A stretch of 25,510 nucleotides of DNA from a virus. Shown here in pieces: positions 13,790-21,007 of the stretch. A program made the translations under genes and the position numbers. The notes under the pieces were generated by a model. The model saw only the letters and a list, made by a program, of their open reading frames with translations. It made no database searches and was not told where the DNA came from. The stretch covers positions 1-25,510 of the IMG/VR virus record IMGVR_UViG_3300023180_006811; one strand, 5' to 3'. Every line of letters begins with the position of its first letter. The first letter of the stretch is position 1.

Positions 13790-14484
13790 TTTCTAATTTC
13801 CCTATATGCTCCCACAGTCTCTGGATACAAATCAGTAGCAATATCTAAACAGGCTTCGGCTACTTTCTGAATTTCCCACTGTGCCCCCTCGTGAGTTCGA
13901 AGGTCGATAAACTTAAGTAGATTAGAAAGATTGCAAGTTCCATAATATTCGGTATACATTGTTTGAGGAAGAATGCCACGAGCCTGCTCTCGACATACAC
14001 CAACATTCAAAAGATCCTTGAAAAGTTTATAAGCAACTTCAGTGTGCTCCCTATACATCTTTGATGCTTCCCAGGATCCCCAAGCCATAATCGGATCGAT
14101 CAACTCATCTTCATTGCTAGCCTGACGATTTGATTTATGTTGAGTTCTGAACTTGTTGGGCGTATAGAATCTAATGTCAAAGTCCGTATATCTTCTAGAA
14201 ATTTCATTGTAAGACCAAGTTCTATGACGATGATGCTGGCTACGCACAAAAAGAGGTACGACAAAACGAAAAGTAATAACGTTATGTTCAAGAGTAGACG
14301 TGTGTCTGTGCTTGATGAGATATTTGATGAGTTTTCTGTCTTTTTCATCTATCTCCTCCTTTTGCTTTCCGAAACTAACGCGAGCACTATTAACAACTGT
14401 AAGATCGTCGCCCATATGGCTAACATAATCTACTCTCCCGATCTCGTCATTATACAGGTAAATAGTTTTTTCGTAATCTTTCAC
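13786..14484 (-). CDS. thyX: Flavin-dependent thymidylate synthase ThyX
   Basis: A 232-residue FAD-dependent enzyme that methylates dUMP to dTMP with methylenetetrahydrofolate and NAD(P)H. The diagnostic ThyX signature RHRTWSYNEISRRY lies near residues 82-95, and C-terminal RGILPQTMYTEYYGT with LRTHEGAQWEI form the dUMP and flavin site. Length is typical (about 220-250). The start is GTG 14484 with TAGGAG eight nt upstream, inside the short gap behind the PilY1-like gene; the ATG next to it is out of frame. With dut and nrdJ it completes a dTTP supply route independent of host ThyA. Confidence 0.96.
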   Translation of the reverse strand: MKDYEKTIYLYNDEIGRVDYVSHMGDDLTVVNSARVSFGKQKEEIDEKDRKLIKYLIKHRHTSTLEHNVITFRFVVPLFVRSQHHRHRTWSYNEISRRYTDFDIRFYTPNKFRTQHKSNRQASNEDELIDPIMAWGSWEASKMYREHTEVAYKLFKDLLNVGVCREQARGILPQTMYTEYYGTCNLSNLLKFIDLRTHEGAQWEIQKVAEACLDIATDLYPETVGAYREIRK

Positions 14485-14495
14485 ATAAACTCCTA

Positions 14496-17400
14496 TTAGA
14501 AAACTTCTCTTATCATCATAGTTTTTGTACCCTTAAAAGGGTCAGCAACAACAGACATCGTAGAGATCCCGTTGTTATCGTCAAAGTTGGAACTACCCCA
14601 GATTACTTCTCCTTGATCGGTGATTGTAATGCTGCTGGGGTATCCATCAGTCTCAATGTATTCAGCATTAGCCTGCCCATCACCGTTAGTATCTATTCCT
14701 CCTTCACAAGTATTATAACTCATTCCACGGATTTTTCCAAGCCCATTCTCACAACGATCTTCATTTGGCGTGTAAGTAGGGAAATACACTACACCTTGAT
14801 AGGCAATAGGGTTACCAGTAAGTCCTTCGCCCTCATCCATTTCAAGATAGCCGCCGGTGCAAATAGGCGTTGCTGTTGTGGGACAGGACATAGGGCTCTC
14901 ATCAATAAAGCCAAAAACATAGCCTGGATCGCTGTTTAGCCTATCGTATGGGCTGCCAGTTCCCCAATAAACACCTAAACTGCCGTCTGTATGCCAAGCA
15001 GTTGTAGAGGCATAATAAACCTCTTGTCTTGCCTCAACATAATCGTATGGATCAACAAACTCACACCATTCTGGGTTATCTAAATCGCTTGTATCAATAA
15101 CTGCTTTATAAAACCAAGTGTGTCCTGGATCAGCGATGTCTGATACTCCGCTTGATGGATCGTAACTAACTGTAACAGGAAAGTAAATAACATCGCTATC
15201 ACCGTCGGAATCAACATCAACAACGCTAACAGCACCAGAAATGTAGCCGTATTCATAAGAGCCGTCAGTATCTAAATTTACTGATGACCCTGGTTCTGGA
15301 TGAATGTTTATGCCTGCTCTATCAAAATCAACAGCATCGTAATAAGAGTTTAAATAATCATCGCTGATGTGATGAAAATAAAGGTTTGGCTCTGATGATT
15401 TATAGTAATCTGCGGAACTTGCGTATGGAACCGCTCTACCACTACCCCAAATAACCGTCCATCGGTCGTGTGGCTCGTTTTTATCATAAAGATTAGCAAC
15501 AACAGGACGAGAAACAGAATAACCCATAGCAGTATGATCTACATCATCATAAACTTGCGGCCCAAGGTGTTCCCATAGGTATTCTGGCTGGGCTGGAATG
15601 CTGATGTCCAAAGCCAAAGTCGTTGGTCCGCCTTTTCCTTGCTGAACAACAACAACACGATGCCACTCACAGTTAGTTGGAAAACTTTCTAATGAGCACT
15701 CTTTTACACCATCATTATCAGCGTCGATCCATACATCCTCCACGACAGGCGAGCCATCAAACAAAAAAGTTCGCCCATACATCATAAGGTCTGTAAATTT
15801 TCCGCTCCAATCCTCGGAGGTGTCGTTATAAAGGGCGTAACTCAAAGCCCAGCCCCAAAGTTCTTCACCTGCCTGCTCATCATCCTCATCAGTGCTCAAT
15901 GATGACGCAGGGCGGTCCAGGTAGTCTTCCAAGGCGAACGCATGGAGGATCCCGTCATTCGCTGGAATGAGAACAATGTTAGGATAGAGTTCAGGATAAT
16001 CGTCGTGAGCATCTTCAAGTCCTTTTAAAAATCTTCTGTATGTCACATCAGAAGAATAAGTGTTATTTCTGGCGGTTACTACCACCGGGGTTGCATGTGG
16101 AGAGTCTCCTAACTTCCAGTATCCTCTTTCTTGATCAAGATAACGGAAAGTTGCTGTTGGTAGTCCTCGCGTAAAATCAATAAGGTATTGTAAATCGTCT
16201 GTATCAACATCATCATCTTGATCAAAGTCGTGAGCAAGAGTAGATGTATCCAAATAAGTGTCTAATAAACCAAAGGTATCAACAGCATCAACAAAATCAG
16301 CATCTAAATCCATCCTTTTTGTGCTATTTGTCCCAGCAGGGTATCTTTCAGACCACACGGAGTCGCTTGGGCTTACATGTATTGCTAGTTCTTCACTAAA
16401 TGTAAAAATGTTTCTCTGACCGAAGCCATCAGGTAAATCAGGGTTTGTTTCTGATGATAACACAGGACGAGACACAAGCAAATCACCAGCATCCCAAATA
16501 GCACCACCAAACTGTGATGGTCCATCAGTTGTAATGTCACCATCTTCGTTGATGCCGTAGGCTCTAACGTGACCCTGTGCTAACGGCGATCCTCTCTCGT
16601 CACTTGTCCCTGTAAGACCAGCAATCTCATAGAAAGAATAAATAAGATAATCACCCTCTGCCGTAACGATTGGGGCAGACCTTGAATAGTAGCCTGCTCT
16701 GATGTCGTTGAGGACATACATAATCTTTGATAAGATCTCATCGCCTTCGTTTGCGACAAGATACATACCATCGCCATCAGTTGCTTCGGAAGCAGAGCCA
16801 AAAAGGTCTTCTGAAAGAGAAGAGCCATCTACTCTAATGCCAACCGTATGCGTCAGAATGTTTTGATCATCAGATAAGTCAGGGCGCGCATCAAACTCGT
16901 TATAAAGACTATAAACCACATTATCATACAAGCACCATTCATCAGTAGCACCGTAAGTATGCGATGAATCACAAGTAACATCTCTCGGCATTCCAGATGT
17001 AAGACTCAAATCTCCATCAATGTCGTCATCGTAAGAAGGAATACCCGCTGTAATGGTGACTACGTGGATTTGCTCACAATCGTAATCAATAACAGAGTTT
17101 CTGCCTCTGCGAGAAACATAATCACTTACAGATTGTAAAGTTTCAGCAAGGTTTCTTGTGTCCGTAGAGTGAGCAGATACAGAAGATAATGCGTTTGAGA
17201 TCTCGGAGTTGGATGAGCCAACAGGGGCAATCTCATAAAAATCAGTTTCTGACTCTGAATCAGATGTTCCAACTACGCCAAACTTTGCCCAGTCGTAATG
17301 CTGTGTTACTTGATCAATAGCATCAATCGTGTATTCTAAACAAGTTTTAGTGATAGCAGCATCAGCGATACCAGAATCACCATAAGCACCGCAATTGTCG

Positions 17401-17531
17401 CCCATTTCAGCAGATAAATCTACAAGAAAAACAATCGTAGGAGGGACACCCTCAATAGTTGATAAAAACTCGTCACCAGCACTGGTGCTAGCAGCACTGG
17501 CGATTGATTGCCCCAAGAGCAGATAAAGCAT
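14496..17531 (-). CDS. PilY1-like protein (type IV pilus tip adhesin homologue)
   Basis: A 1011-residue protein. It starts with a short hydrophobic segment ending SIASAAS, a weak signal peptide without a basic n-region. Residues about 30-290 look like a von Willebrand A domain (VFLVDLSAEMG, an imperfect DxSxS metal site). The C-terminal half reads as the PilC/PilY1 beta-propeller: ANDGILHAFALED, GEELWGWALS, HRVVVVQQGKGG, VIWGSGRAV. A calcium loop VDVDSDGDSDVIY (near 770) matches the DxDxDGxxD site of PilY1. PilY1 of bacteria is about 1100 residues and sits at the pilus tip, governing retraction and adhesion. A phage copy is unusual. It follows a secreted acidic protein by 1 nt. Alternatives: virion spike, or a bacterial gene picked up. 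Confidence 0.82.
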   Translation of the reverse strand: MLYLLLGQSIASAASTSAGDEFLSTIEGVPPTIVFLVDLSAEMGDNCGAYGDSGIADAAITKTCLEYTIDAIDQVTQHYDWAKFGVVGTSDSESETDFYEIAPVGSSNSEISNALSSVSAHSTDTRNLAETLQSVSDYVSRRGRNSVIDYDCEQIHVVTITAGIPSYDDDIDGDLSLTSGMPRDVTCDSSHTYGATDEWCLYDNVVYSLYNEFDARPDLSDDQNILTHTVGIRVDGSSLSEDLFGSASEATDGDGMYLVANEGDEILSKIMYVLNDIRAGYYSRSAPIVTAEGDYLIYSFYEIAGLTGTSDERGSPLAQGHVRAYGINEDGDITTDGPSQFGGAIWDAGDLLVSRPVLSSETNPDLPDGFGQRNIFTFSEELAIHVSPSDSVWSERYPAGTNSTKRMDLDADFVDAVDTFGLLDTYLDTSTLAHDFDQDDDVDTDDLQYLIDFTRGLPTATFRYLDQERGYWKLGDSPHATPVVVTARNNTYSSDVTYRRFLKGLEDAHDDYPELYPNIVLIPANDGILHAFALEDYLDRPASSLSTDEDDEQAGEELWGWALSYALYNDTSEDWSGKFTDLMMYGRTFLFDGSPVVEDVWIDADNDGVKECSLESFPTNCEWHRVVVVQQGKGGPTTLALDISIPAQPEYLWEHLGPQVYDDVDHTAMGYSVSRPVVANLYDKNEPHDRWTVIWGSGRAVPYASSADYYKSSEPNLYFHHISDDYLNSYYDAVDFDRAGINIHPEPGSSVNLDTDGSYEYGYISGAVSVVDVDSDGDSDVIYFPVTVSYDPSSGVSDIADPGHTWFYKAVIDTSDLDNPEWCEFVDPYDYVEARQEVYYASTTAWHTDGSLGVYWGTGSPYDRLNSDPGYVFGFIDESPMSCPTTATPICTGGYLEMDEGEGLTGNPIAYQGVVYFPTYTPNEDRCENGLGKIRGMSYNTCEGGIDTNGDGQANAEYIETDGYPSSITITDQGEVIWGSSNFDDNNGISTMSVVADPFKGTKTMMIREVF

Positions 17532-17532
17532 T

Positions 17533-18951
17533 TTATTCCACGATGTTTAGGTCAAAATCATAAGTCCAAGAAGATTCGCCGGTAGCAACCCTTCCGTTCT
17601 CGTCATCTCCAGCGGAAGAAACTGGCTCTCCAGCCTCGTTGATGCGTCCATCATTATCAACATCAGCATAAGCCCAAAGATAAGCAACAGTATTTGCTGG
17701 AACAATCATCTCATATTCAAGATCATCACTCTGAACCTCTGAAGGATTGAACGCCTCATAATCATAACCATCAACAAGATCACTAACGTTCACATCGCTA
17801 GTAGGACGATACTTGAGAGCACTAACATAAATAGATGTAGTCTCTGGCAACTCAACAAGAGTATTCACATAGCCACTGATACGAACAAAAGGAGTAAGGT
17901 CAAGACCATCGTAATCACCATAAGGAATTTGAACGTCTGCCTCTAGAGTAGCAACAGAAAGTTCAATAGGGTTTGCGCTCAATCCATCAACCATATAGAC
18001 GCCCCAAGTGTCACCAGCAGGATCGATAATTCCATTATAATTTGAGTCATAAGCACCAACCAAGTTCATCTGCGACGGATTATCGCAAAAAGTCATAGAA
18101 TAAGGACCAACAGCACCACCGCCACTCTCCTCCATAACAGACCAAACAGAATTGTAAGGTCCGTTCCCTTCAGTATCAAGCAGCATGGCGCTAGCATCAC
18201 CGCCGGCATAAGAGGTGGTGATAATCACTTCGCCAGTAAGGAGGCCAACATTGCAATAATCACCCCAACCTCCGCCATCATCACTGCCATAACCAGAACC
18301 ATAGCCCCAGCCACCATAGTTTGAAGAACCATCCCAGTAAGGAACAAGAATGTTGATGTCAATTCCGGTAATAATGTTGTAATCGTCGTTAGTGTCTGGG
18401 TCATAAATCACATCCGGGTAGTTGCCGATAGGATCAGCGGTTCCAATAATGCCATCATCCCAATAATCACTAGCAGCGTAAATCCTGATACCACTTACAT
18501 CATCTTCGTGGATCTCAAACTCAAACTTGTCACCATCGATGTCCGGGCTGGCGATAGAAACCTGATCTACATAAATCTCCTTGCCATCTTCAGCATAATA
18601 TGCTGCTACAAAATTAGAACCAAAAGGATAAAAACCATTATAAGCATCCCAATCAATATAAATGTATTCTCCATCTTGATCAAGCGTATAAAGGCTTACA
18701 GTCACAGTTCCTTGAACAATGGCGTGAAAGCCGCCGTCATCCTTGGTAAACTCGGTATCAATAGTCTTATCTTCCTCAACTACATAAGCAGTATCGTCAT
18801 CCTCTGGATTTTCAGAGGTTAGCCCATTGCCGCCATCAGTAAGTCCAGCAGTCTCCTGATCCAAGATAAGAAAATCACTATCACTACAAAGCGGTGCCAT
18901 CAAAAATGGCGAAGCAAAAATAAGTGGAACAATGTAGTTTTTAGTCTTCAT
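17533..18951 (-). CDS. Secreted acidic protein, possible lipoprotein
   Basis: A 472-residue protein from ATG 18951, preferred over ATG 18966 because GAGG lies six nt upstream and a good signal peptide (MKTKNYIVPLIFASPFLMAPLC) then begins directly. The Cys after APL could be lipidated, but the lipobox is poor. The mature part is very acidic, rich in Asp, Gly and Tyr, and predicted beta-rich. It contains calcium-type loops such as DSNYNGIIDPAGD and DVDNDGRINEAGE and a Gly/Tyr-rich stretch around 210-235. No family is recognised; Asp-loop proteins of this style are common in secreted proteins of Myxococcota-like bacteria. It lies between endolysin and the PilY1-like gene and may be a surface partner of the latter. 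Confidence 0.78.
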   Translation of the reverse strand: MKTKNYIVPLIFASPFLMAPLCSDSDFLILDQETAGLTDGGNGLTSENPEDDDTAYVVEEDKTIDTEFTKDDGGFHAIVQGTVTVSLYTLDQDGEYIYIDWDAYNGFYPFGSNFVAAYYAEDGKEIYVDQVSIASPDIDGDKFEFEIHEDDVSGIRIYAASDYWDDGIIGTADPIGNYPDVIYDPDTNDDYNIITGIDINILVPYWDGSSNYGGWGYGSGYGSDDGGGWGDYCNVGLLTGEVIITTSYAGGDASAMLLDTEGNGPYNSVWSVMEESGGGAVGPYSMTFCDNPSQMNLVGAYDSNYNGIIDPAGDTWGVYMVDGLSANPIELSVATLEADVQIPYGDYDGLDLTPFVRISGYVNTLVELPETTSIYVSALKYRPTSDVNVSDLVDGYDYEAFNPSEVQSDDLEYEMIVPANTVAYLWAYADVDNDGRINEAGEPVSSAGDDENGRVATGESSWTYDFDLNIVE

Positions 18952-19846
18952 GAATAACCTCATCAATTAGTTCGCCAATCTCTAAACCAGCACAATCAAT
19001 CTTGCCCTTATAGCAGTGGTAGTGACTAATGACACCCTCAAACTTACCATAAACAATCTCTTTCTCATACTTGGTAGAAACCTTGCCAAACTGGTTAAGT
19101 TTAGTCTTTAGTTTTACATTTGAAGCACTAGCAACCGCTTTCCAAAGGGCTTTTGCTGCTTCAATCTGCTCTGGGTAGAAACCCATAAACGGATCAAGTT
19201 TTACGCCATTTACCCAAGCATCTTCAACCATTGGGCGTTCGCCGTAGCCATTATTTACATACCAATCTTGATACTTCGGATAATAAGCATTGCTGATCTC
19301 GACGCCAACAGAAGCACGGTTTACACGCTCATTGCCAGCGTGCCAAGCACCATGCTGCATGTCCATTGTCTGATAGATAGTTCCATCGTTATCAATCAAA
19401 AAGTGAACAGAAATGCCGTTCTTGTTCAGAACATCGTTGCAACTTCTGGAGTTCAAACAAACATCCCAGTGGTTTACAAAAAGGCGAACATTTCGCTTTG
19501 GACGACCAGAATAATCATAATAATTTCCAGCAACAGCAGATAAGCCATCACTTTCAGACCAAAGAATAACCTTGTCCCACTCAATAGGCACAAAATTGCC
19601 ATTATACACAACGTAATTAGAGTAATTTGGGTTAGTCGGCTTGTAATCATCAATATTTGATTGACGCTCGGTCCAAACTCGACGATAAGTGGATGGACCA
19701 CACATGCCATCGGCGGTAAGGCTGTTTGCCTTCTGCCACTTTTTGATAGCCCTTACAAGTTTTTCATCAAAATAACGCTCTCCAAACCACGATGGTGCCC
19801 ATCCAAGTTTAGCAGCAGAGGCTTTATTATAAAAATTCTTATCCAT
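18941..19846 (-). CDS. N-acetylmuramoyl-L-alanine amidase endolysin
   Basis: A 301-residue enzyme that cuts the amide bond between MurNAc and the stem peptide for lysis. The N-terminal segment about 25-60 (LVRAIKKWQKANSLTADGMCGPSTYRRV) is a peptidoglycan-binding type 1 repeat. The catalytic amidase_2 domain follows, with VNHWD near 124 (zinc His), SVHFLIDNDGTIYQ, and GAWHAGN near 168 (second active-site His); a third zinc ligand is expected around HYHCYKGKIDC at about 276. No signal peptide is present, so a holin or other release route is needed; none was recognised here. The start ATG 19846 has AAGGAA nearby, directly after groES. It overlaps the secreted protein gene by 11 nt. Confidence 0.92.
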   Translation of the reverse strand: MDKNFYNKASAAKLGWAPSWFGERYFDEKLVRAIKKWQKANSLTADGMCGPSTYRRVWTERQSNIDDYKPTNPNYSNYVVYNGNFVPIEWDKVILWSESDGLSAVAGNYYDYSGRPKRNVRLFVNHWDVCLNSRSCNDVLNKNGISVHFLIDNDGTIYQTMDMQHGAWHAGNERVNRASVGVEISNAYYPKYQDWYVNNGYGERPMVEDAWVNGVKLDPFMGFYPEQIEAAKALWKAVASASNVKLKTKLNQFGKVSTKYEKEIVYGKFEGVISHYHCYKGKIDCAGLEIGELIDEVIHED

Positions 19847-19857
19847 AAAATGGTTCC

Positions 19858-20139
19858 TTAGTCTTCCAAAAGTCCTACTACATAATTATCAAGGATAATT
19901 GTAATAGTCTCATTATTTATGCTGATTTTTTCGATCATACTTTGATCAATTACAACTTTTGTCCCTTCTTTTAGTTGATAATGAAACCGAACATCAGTGG
20001 CAGATGAAACCACATCGGCAACAACATATCTCTCCTCCTTTGGACTATAGTCGTCCGGGAGAACAATGCCAAAGTCATCTAAATCCTGTTCTGGCTTTTT
20101 GATCTCAACATGAACATATCTATTTACTGGAACAAACAT
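19858..20139 (-). CDS. groES: Phage GroES-type co-chaperonin
   Basis: A 93-residue Cpn10-fold protein. The sequence starts MFVPVNRYVHVEI. A mobile-loop region ends DDFGIVLPDDY, where the hydrophobic IVL should bind the GroEL rim as in GroES and T4 gp31. The barrel strands EGTKVVIDQ and ITIILDNYVVGLLED complete the fold. ATG 20139 is preferred to ATG 20151 because GAGG sits four nt upstream and the gene then begins after the HNH stop. It likely remodels host GroEL cages for folding a large phage protein. It is transcribed from the promoter at 20169-20197 within the HNH gene. Confidence 0.88.
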   Translation of the reverse strand: MFVPVNRYVHVEIKKPEQDLDDFGIVLPDDYSPKEERYVVADVVSSATDVRFHYQLKEGTKVVIDQSMIEKISINNETITIILDNYVVGLLED

Positions 20140-20147
20140 TTTACCTC

Positions 20148-20861
20148 TCAAATTTCTTCATTTCTATTATTATACGCTATTTTCTTGCATAAGTCAATGA
20201 AATAATCTTGATCAAAAGTCCTTTTCATCATATTCACATCCTTATGAACCCACTGAACATTACCTTCTATATAACCCTTTGAACTATCAATGCGATCAAG
20301 TGAAGCAGTTTTATCACTATTGTTCTTTTGACCAAAGTAAATTTCAATACCTGAAATATTACACTTTCTATCTTGATCTAGAAACAAGCCCCACAAATAT
20401 TCAATTGAAACTTCAAAAGGAATCTTTTTTCTTGTTTGATGTTTGTATCTATTAGTAGCGGAGTTCTTGTAAGCATTATAAATAGATCTATGGATCTCAC
20501 CATAACCATCAAAATTGAAATGCTCGGATCCTGTTTTCTTATTCAAGCAGCCACAAGATCTAATTTTACCTGATACTAGGTGAGTTGCTAGCACCTGCTT
20601 TTCACAGCCGCAAGAGCACTCACAAAGATACCTTTTATGACCATTTCTAGTCGTTTCAAGGGGCTTCAAAACTTTTAGCATACCAAAAGTCTTACCGGAT
20701 AAATTACCAACCCTAGGGGTTTTCTTTGTAAGTTTTAGTGCTCTTGCTCTTGTATAAACTGAACTCTTTGACCTGTTCAACTCTTTCGCTATTTTATCAG
20801 CGGGTATCTTACCATAGTTTTCAATAATGAAAGTATCTTCTTCGCTTGTATAAAGGGCCAT
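20148..20861 (-). CDS. HNH endonuclease, free-standing homing type
   Basis: A 237-residue protein. Residues about 5-45 form a Myb/SANT-like helix-turn-helix (YTSEEDTFIIENYGKIPADK). Residues about 50-108 hold a Cys-rich strand module (CECSCGC, CGCL) common in phage intron and homing nucleases. The C terminus has an HNH core: CNISG, SLDRIDSSKGYIEGNVQWVHKDVN (Asp/Arg and the last His-Asn pair visible). Such enzymes cleave unmodified sister genomes to spread themselves. It lies immediately 3' of nrdJ, a gene often targeted by homing elements, after a 146-nt gap with repeats. An AGGAGG seven nt upstream supports ATG 20861. The stop touches the groES ribosome site. Confidence 0.9.
   Translation of the reverse strand: MALYTSEEDTFIIENYGKIPADKIAKELNRSKSSVYTRARALKLTKKTPRVGNLSGKTFGMLKVLKPLETTRNGHKRYLCECSCGCEKQVLATHLVSGKIRSCGCLNKKTGSEHFNFDGYGEIHRSIYNAYKNSATNRYKHQTRKKIPFEVSIEYLWGLFLDQDRKCNISGIEIYFGQKNNSDKTASLDRIDSSKGYIEGNVQWVHKDVNMMKRTFDQDYFIDLCKKIAYNNRNEEI
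20169..20197 (-). promoter_or_regulatory. Strong promoter for groES inside the HNH gene
   Basis: Minus-strand TTGACT (20197-20192), a 17-nt spacer and TATAAT (20174-20169), 11 of 12 consensus bases. It lies in the last codons of the HNH gene, 30 nt ahead of the groES start, and should drive groES, endolysin and the genes behind them independently of the HNH gene. Confidence 0.75.
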
Positions 20862-20941
20862 TTGCGTTACCTCCTATTAGTAAATAGTATGCTAACTCGC
20901 AAAAGTCCTTTTTTATTTACAATAACTTATGTTAGTTTAGG

Positions 20942-20959
20942 TGCGACATAAAAGTCGCA
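20942..20959 (-). other. Hairpin downstream of nrdJ
   Basis: TGCGAC and GTCGCA form a 6-bp stem with a 6-nt loop. No T tract follows on either strand, so it is not a standard terminator. It may stabilise or be a processing site for the nrdJ message, or belong to the HNH insertion. Confidence 0.45.
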
Positions 20960-21003
20960 TAAAGAAAATAAAAGTTGAAAGGTCGCAGAGTAAAGAAAAT
21001 AAA
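20954..21003. repeat. Tandem-like imperfect direct repeat
   Basis: On the plus strand, GTCGCATAAAGAAAATAAAA (20954-20973) and GTCGCAGAGTAAAGAAAATAAA (20982-21003) are near copies, the second with three extra bases. The first copy shares its GTCGCA with the hairpin arm. The pair lies between nrdJ and the HNH gene. Confidence 0.5.
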
Positions 21004-21007
21004 TCTT

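Larger units (their letters stand above)
20862..21007 (-). other. 146-nt non-coding gap between nrdJ and the HNH gene
   Basis: This is the largest gene-free stretch of the window. It holds a 6-bp perfect stem (20942-20947 with 20954-20959) and two near-repeats of GTCGCA plus an AAAGAAAATAAA tract (20954-20973 and 20982-21003), plus the AGGAGG ribosome site of the HNH gene. No good promoter pair, tRNA or T-tract terminator was seen. Confidence 0.6.

Noticed and set aside
14496-18951. Window is bacterial chromosome because of the PilY1-like and secreted genes
   Set aside because: They are on the same strand and tightly joined to endolysin, groES and thyX, with no change of strand, IS element or attachment repeat; other pilus genes are absent. 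Not fully excluded.
20942-20959. Hairpin after nrdJ as a Rho-independent terminator
   Set aside because: No T tract follows on either strand and the stem is only 6 bp.
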